This document shows, piece after piece, positions 56,191 to 64,000 of a DNA stretch of 64,000 nucleotides (positions are counted from its first letter, which is position 1; the number at the start of each line of letters is the position of its first letter). This stretch comes from Ulva prolifera. Lineage: Eukaryota; Chlorophyta; Ulvophyceae; Ulvales; Ulvaceae. Both the position numbers and the translations under genes were made by a program. Location of the stretch: contig CM041199.1 in NCBI GenBank assembly GCA_023078555.1, positions 9,964,099 through 10,028,098 on the forward strand, given 5' to 3'. The notes under the pieces are model-generated. The model saw only the letters and a list, made by a program, of their open reading frames with translations. It did not search any database and was not told the origin of the DNA.

Positions 56191-58189
56191 TTTCGACATT
56201 GACCTCCATTCTGGGACATTGACCTCCATTCTCGACATTGACCTCCATTCTGGACATTGACCTCCATCCTGGTCATTGACCTCCATTCTGGACATTGACC
56301 TCCATTTCCGACATTGACCTCCATTTTCGACATTGACCTCCATTCTGGACATTGACCTCCATTCTCGACATTGACCTCCCTGCTGGCGTGACCTCCATTC
56401 TGGACATTGACCTCCATGCTGGACATTGACCTCCATTCTGGACATTGACCTCCATTCTGGACATTGACCTCCATTCTGGACATTGACCTCCATCTGGCAT
56501 TGACCTCCATCTGGACATTGAACTCCATTCTGGACATTGACCTCCATCTGGACATTGACCTCCATTCTCGACATTGACCTCCATTCGGGACATGGACCTC
56601 CATGCTGGACATTGACCTCCATTCTGGACATTGACCTCCATTCTGGACATTGACCTCCATTCAGGACATTGACCTCCATTCTGTACATTGACCTCCATTT
56701 CCGACATTGACCTCCATTCTGGACATTGACCTCCATTTTCGACATTGACCTCCATTCTGGACATTGACCTCCATTTCCGACATTGACCTCCATTCTGGAC
56801 ATTGACCTCCATTTTCGACATTGACCTCCATTCTGGACATTGACCTCCATGCTGGACATTGACCTCCATTCTGGACATTGACCTCCATTCTGGACATTGA
56901 CCCCCATACTGGACATTGAGCTCCATTTTCGACATTGACCTCCATTCTGGACATTGACCTCCAGGACGGGTGAGACGGACATTGACCTCCATTCATGACA
57001 TTAAACTACATTTCCGACATTGACCTCCATTCTGGACATTGACCTCCATCCTGGACATTGACCTCCTCCTGGACATTGACCTCCATTCTGGACATTGACC
57101 TCCAGGACGGGTGAGACGGACATTGACCTCCATCCTGGAGATTGACCTCCATTCTGGACATTGACCTCCAGGACGGGTGAGACGGACATTGACCTCCATT
57201 CATGACATTGACCTCCATTTCCGACATTGACCTCCATTCTGGACATTGACCTCCATACTGGACATTGGACCTCCATTTCCGACATTGACCTCCATTCTGG
57301 ACATTGACCTCCATTCTGTACATTGACCTCCATTTCCGACATTGACCTCCATTTTCGACATTGACCTCCATTCTGGACATTGACCTCCATTCTCGACATT
57401 GACCTCCATTCTGGACATTGACCTCCATCCTGGTCATTGACCTCCATTCTGGACATTGACCTCCATTTCCGACATTGACCCTCCATTTTCGACATTGACC
57501 TCCATTCTGGACATTGACCTCCATTCTCGACATTGACCTCCATTCTGGACATTGACCTCCATGCTGGACATTGACCTCCATTCTGGACATTGACCTCCAT
57601 CTGGACATTGACCTCCATTCTGGACATTGACCTCCATCTGGACATTGACCTCCATTCTCGACATTGACCTCCATTCGGGACATTGACCTCCATGCTGGAC
57701 ATTGACCTCCATTCTGGACATTGACCTCAATTCTGGACATTGACCTCCATTCTCGACATTGACCTCCATTCTCGACATTGACCTACCATTCGGGACATTG
57801 ACCTCCATTTCCGACATTGACCTCCATTCTGGACATTGACCTCCATTCTGGACATTGACCTCCATTTTCGACATTGACCTCCATTCTGGACATTGACCTC
57901 CATACTGGACATTGACCTCCTTCGGACATTGACCTCCATTCTGGACATTGACCTCCATTCTGGACATTGACCTCCATACTGGACATTGACCTCCATGCTG
58001 GACATTGACCTCCATTCTGGACATTGACCTCCAGGACGGGTGAGACGGACATTGACCTCCATTCTGGACATTGACCTCCATTCTGGACATTGACCTCCAT
58101 ACTGGACATTGACTTCCATGCTGGACATTGACCTCCATTCTGGACATTGACCTCCAGGACGGGTGAGACGGACATTGACCTCCATTCAT
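56191..58189. repeat. Beta-type segments with rearrangements
   Basis: Two beta-type runs separated by a taaacta landmark near 56,995. The first is disturbed near 56,375-56,395 (ctccctgctggcgtgacc) and carries extra 18-bp units near 56,495. The second, from 57,000, follows 6,341-7,600 with several one-base indels (57,065; 57,268; 57,480; 57,784; 57,922). Confidence 0.65.
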
Positions 58190-58259
58190 GACATTAAACT
58201 ACATTTCCGACATTGACCTCCATTCTGGACATTGACCTCCATTCTGGACATTGACCTCC

Positions 58260-58457
58260 ATCCTGAACATTGACCTCCATTCTGGACATTGACCTCTAGG
58301 ACGGGTGAGACGGACATTGACCTCCATCCTGGACATTGACCTCCATTCTGGACATTGACCTCCAGGACGGGTGAGACGGACATTGACCTCCATCCTGGAC
58401 ATTGACCTCCATTCTGGACATTGACCTCCAGGACGGGTGAGACGGACATTGACCTCC
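58260..58457. repeat. 66-bp triple cassette, copy 11
   Basis: 198 bp with two substitutions not seen in the others: atcctga in the first unit and cctctagg in the first 28-bp unit. Confidence 0.92.
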
Positions 58458-59867
58458 ATTCATGACATTGACCTCCATTTCCGACAATTGGACCTCCATT
58501 CTGGACATTTGACCTCCATACTGGACATTGACCTCCATTCAGGACATTGACCTCCATTCTGGACATTGACCTCCATTCTGTACATTGACCTCCATTTCCG
58601 ACATTGACCTCCATTCTGGACATTGACCTCCATTTTCGACATTGACCTCCATTCTGGACATTGACCTCCATTTCCGACATTGACCTCCATTCTTGACATT
58701 GACCTCCATTTTCGACATTGACCTCCATTCTGGACATTGACCTCCATGCTGGACATTGACCTCCATTCTGGACATTGACCTCCATTCTGGACATTGACCC
58801 CCATTCTGGACATTGACCTCCATTTCCAACATTGACCTCCATTCTGGACATTGACCTCCATTTTCCGACATTGACCTCCATTCTGGACATTGACCTCCAT
58901 TCTGGACATTGACCTCCATGCTGGACATTGACCTCCATTCTGGACATTGACCTCCATTTCCGACATTGACCTCCATTCTGGACATTGACCTCCATTTTCG
59001 ACATTGACCTCCATTCTGGACATTGACCCCCATACTGGACATTGAGCTCCATTTTCGACATTGACCTCCATTATGGACATTGACCTCCATTCTGGACATT
59101 GACCTCCATGCTGGACATTGACCTCCATTCTGGACATTGACCTCCATTCAGGACATTGACCTCCATTCTGTACATTGACCTCCATTTCCGACATTGACCT
59201 CCATTCTGGACATTGACCTCCATTTTCGACATTGACCTCCATTCTGGACATTGACCTCCATTTCCGACATTGACCTCCATTCTGGACATTGACCTCCATT
59301 TTCGACATTGACCTCCATTCTGGACATTGACCTCCATACTGGACATTGACCTCCATTTCCGACATTGACCTCCATTCTGGACATTGACCTCCATTCTGTA
59401 CATTGACCTCCATTTCCGACATTGACCTCCATTTTCGACATTGACCTCCATTCTGGACATTGACCTCCATTCTCGACATTGACCTCCATTCTGGACATTG
59501 ACCTCCATCCTGGTCATTGACCTCCATTCTGGACATTGACCTCCATTTCCGACATTGACCTCCATTTTCGACATTGACCTCCATTCTGGACATTGACCTC
59601 CATGCTGGACATTGACCTCCATTCTGGACATTGACCTCCATTCTGGACATTGACCCCCATTCTGGACATTGACCTCCATTTCCGACATTGACCTCCATTC
59701 TGGACATTGACCTCCATTTTCGACATTGACCTCCATTCTGGACATTGACCTCCATTCTGGACATTGACCTCCATGCTGGACATTGACCTCCATTCTGGAC
59801 ATTGACCTCCATTTTCGACATTGACCTCCATTCTGGACATTGACCTCCATTTCCGACATTGACCTCC
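58458..59867. repeat. 1.41-kb tandem HOR, copy 1
   Basis: Runs from one attcatg-attgacc landmark to the next. Its content follows the middle of the gamma HOR: attcagg, attctgt, atttcca, gaccccc/gagctcc, cctggtcattg, gaccccc. Confidence 0.75.
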
Positions 59868-61265
59868 ATTCATGACATTGACCTCCATTTCCGACATTGA
59901 CCTCCATTCTGGACATTGACCTCCATACTGGACATTGACCTCCATTCAGGACATTGACCTCCATTCTGGACATTGACCTCCATTCTGTACATTGACCTCC
60001 ATTTCCGACATTGACCTCCATTCTGGACATTGACCTCCATTTTCGACATTGACCTCCATTCTGGACATTGACCTCCATTCTCGACATTGACCTCCATTCT
60101 GGACATTGACCTCCATTTTCGACATTGACCTCCATTCTGGACATTGACCTCCATGCTGGACATTGACCTCCATTCTGGACATTGACCTCCATTCTGGACA
60201 TGGACCCCATTCTGGACATTGACCTCCATTTCCAACATTGACCTCCATTCTGGACATTGACCTCCATTTTCGACATTGACCTCCATTCTGGACATTGACC
60301 TCCATTCTGGACATTGACCTCCATGCTGGACATTGACCTCCATTCTGGACATTGACCTCCATTTCGACATTGACCTCCATTCTGGACATTGACCTCCATT
60401 TTCGACATTGACCTCCATTCTGGACATTGACCCCCATACTGGACATTGAGCTCCATTTTCGACATTGACCTCCATTATGGACATTGACCTCCATTCTGGA
60501 CATTGACCTCCATGCTGGACATTGACCTCCATTCTGGACATTGACCTCCATTCAGGACATTGACCTCCATTCTGTACATTGACCTCCATTTCCGACATTG
60601 ACCTCCATTCTGGACATTGACCTCCATTTTCGACATTGACCTCCATTCTGGACATTGACCTCCATTTCCGACATTGACCTCCATTCTGGACATTGACCTC
60701 CATTTTCGACATTGACCTCCATTCTGGACATTGACCTCCATACTGGACATTGACCTCCATTTCCGACATTGACCTCCATTCTGGACATTGACCTCCATTC
60801 TGTACATTGACCTCCATTTCCGACATTGACCTCCATTTTCGACATTGACCTCCATTCTGGACATTGACCTCCATTCTCGACATTGACCTCCATTCTGGAC
60901 ATTGACCTCCATCCTGGTCATTGACCTCCATTCTGGACATTGACCTCCATTTCCGACATTGACCTCCATTTTCGACATTGACCTCCATTCTGGACATTGA
61001 CCTCCATGCTGGACATTGACCTCCATTCTGGACATTGACCTCCATTCTGGACATTGACCCCCATTCTGGACATTGACCTCCATTTCCGACATTGACCTCC
61101 ATTCTGGACATTGACCTCCATTTTCGACATTGACCTCCATTCTGGACATTGACCTCCATTCTGGACATTGACCTCCATGCTGGACATTGACCTCCATTCT
61201 GGACATTGACCTCCATTTTCGACATTGACCTCCATTCTGGACATTGACCTCCATTTCCGACATTG
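59868..61265. repeat. 1.41-kb tandem HOR, copy 2
   Basis: Repeats copy 1 at an offset of about 1,404-1,410, the drift coming from small indels (a disturbed catggacccc near 60,200 and atttcg near 60,362). It ends where attcagg replaces the expected attcatg. Confidence 0.7.
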
Positions 61266-61366
61266 ACCTCCATTCAGGACATTGACCTCCATTTCGACAT
61301 TGACCTCCATTCTGGACATTGACCCCCATACTGGACATTGAGCTCCATTTTCGACATTGACCTCCA

Positions 61367-63793
61367 TTATGGACATTGACCTCCATTCTGGACATTGACC
61401 TCCATTCTGGACATTGACCTCCAAGACGGGTGAGACGGACATTGACCTCCATTCATGACATTAAACTCCATTTCCGACATTGACCTCCATTCTGGACATT
61501 GACCTCCATTTTCGAAATTGACCTCCATTCTGGACATTGACCTCCATACTGGACATTGACCTCCATTCGGGACATTGACCTCCATTCTTGACATTGACCT
61601 CCATTCTGGACATTGACCTCCATTCTGGACATTGACCTCCATTATGGACATTGACCTCCATTCTGGACATTGACCTCCATACTGGACATTTACCTCCATT
61701 CTGGACATTGACCTCCATTCTCGACATTGACCTCCATTCTCGACATTGACCTCCATTCTGGACATTGACCTCCATTTTCGACATTGACCTCCATTCTGGA
61801 CATTGACCTCCATACTGGACATTGACCTCCATTCGGGACATTGACCTCCATTCTGGACATTGACCTCCATTCTGGACATTGACCTCCATACTGGACATTG
61901 ACCTCCATGCTGGACATTGACCTCCATTCTGGACATTGACCTCCATCCTGGACATTGACCTCCATTCTGGACATTGACCTCCAGGACGGGTGAGACGGAC
62001 ATTGACCTCCATTCTGGACATTGACCTCCATTCTGGACATTGACCTCCATACTGGACATTGACTTCCATGCTGGACATTGACCTCCATTCTGGACATTGA
62101 CCTCCAGGACGGGTGAGACGGACATTGACCTCCATTCATGACATTAAACTACATTTCCGACATTGACCTCCATTCTGGACATTGACCTCCATTTCCGACA
62201 TTGACCTCCATTCTGGACATTGACCTCCATTCTGGACATTGACCTCCATCCTGGACATTGACCTCCATTCTGGACATTGACCTCCATTCTGGACATTGAC
62301 CTCCATTTTCGACATTGACCTCCATTCTGGACATTGACCTCCATGCTGGACATGGACCTCCATTCTGGACATTGACCTCCAGGACGGGTGAGACGGACAT
62401 TGACCTCCATTCATGACATTAAACTACATTTCCGACATTGACCTCCATTCTGGACATTGACCTCCATCCTGGACATTGACCTCCATCCTGGACATTGACC
62501 TCCCATTCTGGACATTGACCTCCAGGACGGGTGAGACGGACATTGACCTCCATCCTGGAGATTGACCTCCATTCTGGACATTGACCTCCAGGACGGGTGA
62601 GACGGACATTGACCTCCATTCATGACATTGACCTCCATTTCCGACATTGACCTCCATTCTGGACATTGACCTCCATACTGGACATTGACCTCCATTTCCG
62701 ACATTGACCTCCATTCTGGACATTGACCTCCATTCTGTACATTGACCTCCATTTCCGACATTGACCTCCATTTTCGACATTGACCTCCATTCTGGACATT
62801 GACCTCCATTCTCGACATTGACCTCCATTCTGGACATTGACCTCCATCCTGGTCATTGACCTCCATTCTGGACATTGACCTCCATTTCCGACATTGACCT
62901 CCATTTTCGACATTGACCTCCATTCTGGACATTGACCTCCATTCTCGACATTGACCTCCATTCTGGACATTGACCTCCATGCTGGACATTGACCTCCATT
63001 CTGGACATTGACCTCCATTCTGGACATTGACCTCCATGCTGGACATTGACCTCCATTCTGGACATTGACCTCCATTCTGGACATTGACCTCCATCTGGAC
63101 ATTGACCTCCATTCTGGACATTGACCTCCATCTGGACATTGACCTCCATTCTCGACATTGACCTCCATTCGGGACATTGACCTCCATGCTGGACATTGAC
63201 CTCCATTCTGGACATTGACCTCAATTCTGGACATTGACCTCCATTCTCGACATTGACCTCCATTCTCGACATTGACCTCCATTCGGGACATTGACCTCCA
63301 TTTCCGACATTGACCTCCATTCTGGACATTGACCTCCATTCTGGACATTGACCTCCATTTTCGACTGACCTCCATTCTGGACATTGACCTCCATACTGGA
63401 CATTGACCTCCATTCGGGACATTGACCTCCATTCTGGACATTGACCTCCATTCTGGACATTGACCTCCATACTGGACATTGACCTCCATGCTGGACATTG
63501 ACCTCCATTCTGGACATTGACCTCCAGGACGGGTGAGACGGACATTGACCTCCATTCTGGACATTGACCTCCATTCTGGACATGACCTCCATACTGGACA
63601 TTGACTTCCATGCTGGACATTGACCTCCATTCTGGACATTGGACCCCAGGACGGGTGAGACGGACATTGACCTCCATTCATGACATTAAACTACATTCCG
63701 ACATTGACCTCCATTCTGGACATGACCTCCATTTCCGACATTGACCTCCATTCTGGACATGACCTCCATTCTGGACATTGACCTCCATCCTGG
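61367..63793. repeat. Composite block copy at right end
   Basis: Follows 5,289-7,715 at an offset of about 56,078, including the 18-bp units and the cctcaatt core, with an inserted c near 62,504. From about 63,360 several one-base losses appear. Confidence 0.8.
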
Positions 63794-63983
63794 ACATTGA
63801 CCTCCATTCTGGACATTGACCTCCAGGACGGGTGAGACGGACATTGACCTCCATCCTGGACATTGACCTCCATTCTGGACATTGACCTCCAGGACGGTGA
63901 GACGGACATTGACCTCCATCCTGGACATTGACCTCCATTCTGGACATTGACCTCCAGGACGGGTGAGACGGACATTGACCTCC
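63787..63983. repeat. 66-bp triple cassette, copy 12 (197 bp)
   Basis: One g is missing in the second 28-bp unit (ggacggtgag). It is followed by attcatg-attgacc, and the window ends inside the array. Confidence 0.92.
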
Positions 63984-64000
63984 ATTCATGACATTGACCT

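Larger units (their letters stand above)
1..64000. repeat. 19-bp satellite/minisatellite array filling the window
   Basis: The unit acattgacctccattctgg repeats head to tail from the first base to the last, always in one orientation. The 12-bp core acattgacctcc is nearly constant. Variation is concentrated in the following heptamer, and one unit class is 28 bp because the heptamer is replaced by aggacgggtgagacgg. Consensus GC is 9/19. Many variant units alternate with the consensus unit, giving a loose 38-bp dimer register. No stretch above 300 bp departs from the pattern, so there is no room for a conventional gene. Seen directly: unit, register and orientation. Inferred: eukaryotic satellite or minisatellite. 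The host species and chromosomal position cannot be read from this sequence. Confidence 0.98.

Noticed and set aside
1..64000. CRISPR array
   Set aside because: The 12-bp core is too short, the variable parts are 7 bp from a small recurring alphabet, there are no unique spacers, and there is no leader or cas gene.
1..64000. CENP-B box, suggesting a known centromeric satellite
   Set aside because: ttcg and cggg occur in different units but never with the spacing of the CENP-B box (TTCG, four bases, A, two bases, CGGG). A centromeric role cannot be claimed from sequence alone.
1..64000. Telomeric repeat
   Set aside because: The unit is not a G-rich TTAGGG-like motif, and neither end shows a transition to one.
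1..64000. Transposon or integron-like element
   Set aside because: No terminal inverted repeats, target-site duplications, transposase frames or interruptions of the array were seen.
1..64000. tRNA, rRNA or structured ncRNA genes
   Set aside because: Only a weak tgga/tcca pairing per unit is visible. No cloverleaf, conserved rRNA segment or polymerase III box was recognised.

Overview
The whole 64-kb window is one uninterrupted tandem-repeat array. The unit is 19 bp, consensus acattgacctccattctgg on the + strand, giving roughly 3,300 units by length. I see no unique sequence, no credible gene, no RNA gene and no transposon. Both ends of the window lie inside the array, so its true length is not visible here. 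This is what satellite or large minisatellite DNA of a eukaryotic chromosome looks like. Nothing in the sequence lets me name the species, or say whether the locus is centromeric, subtelomeric or interstitial.

Each unit has a conserved 12-bp core (acattgacctcc) followed by a variable heptamer, usually at-NNN-gg. About fourteen heptamers recur: attctgg (commonest), atcctgg, atactgg, atgctgg, attttcg, atttccg, attcagg, attcggg, attctcg, attctgt, attcatg, attatgg, attcttg and atttcca. A longer 28-bp unit replaces the heptamer with aggacgggtgagacgg (or aagacgggtgagacgg). A few core variants (taaacta, taaactc, gagctcc, gaccccc, tttacc, catggacc, gacttcc, gaaattg) act as fixed landmarks. The order of these unit types shows several levels of higher-order repeat (HOR): a 66-bp triple cassette, tandem HORs of about 1.09, 1.41, 1.55-1.61, 2.32 and 3.92 kb, and a composite block of about 2.4 kb present at 5.3, 13.3, 28.3, 39.4 and 61.4 kb. 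Copies several kb apart agree over kilobases, which implies recent segmental amplification.

Region by region: 1-585 is a partial HOR; 571-10,267 carries the 1.5-1.6-kb HORs and a 2.3-kb repeat; 10.3-15.8 kb is mosaic plus a copy of 4.3-7.7 kb; 15.6-21.2 kb holds 2,315-bp tandem HORs; 21.2-28.2 kb holds 1,092- and 2,619-bp duplications; 28.2-30.7 kb is a composite copy; 31.4-39.4 kb is a 3,920-bp tandem pair; 39.4-41.7 kb is another composite copy; about 44.9-51.7 kb is dense with one-base indels and contains a single N at 48,293; 52.6-64 kb is mostly clean again.

The most important observation is that about 40.42-48.29 kb and 48.29-56.19 kb, either side of the N, have the same unit order and share private variants. 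Base quality is worst next to the N and improves away from it on both sides. This fits two contig ends representing the same 7.9 kb that were butted together rather than merged, which is a false duplication. The second notable property is that the 19-bp unit has no stop codon in any minus-strand frame, so all three frames encode the same 19-residue peptide. This explains long minus-strand open frames that I do not accept as genes.
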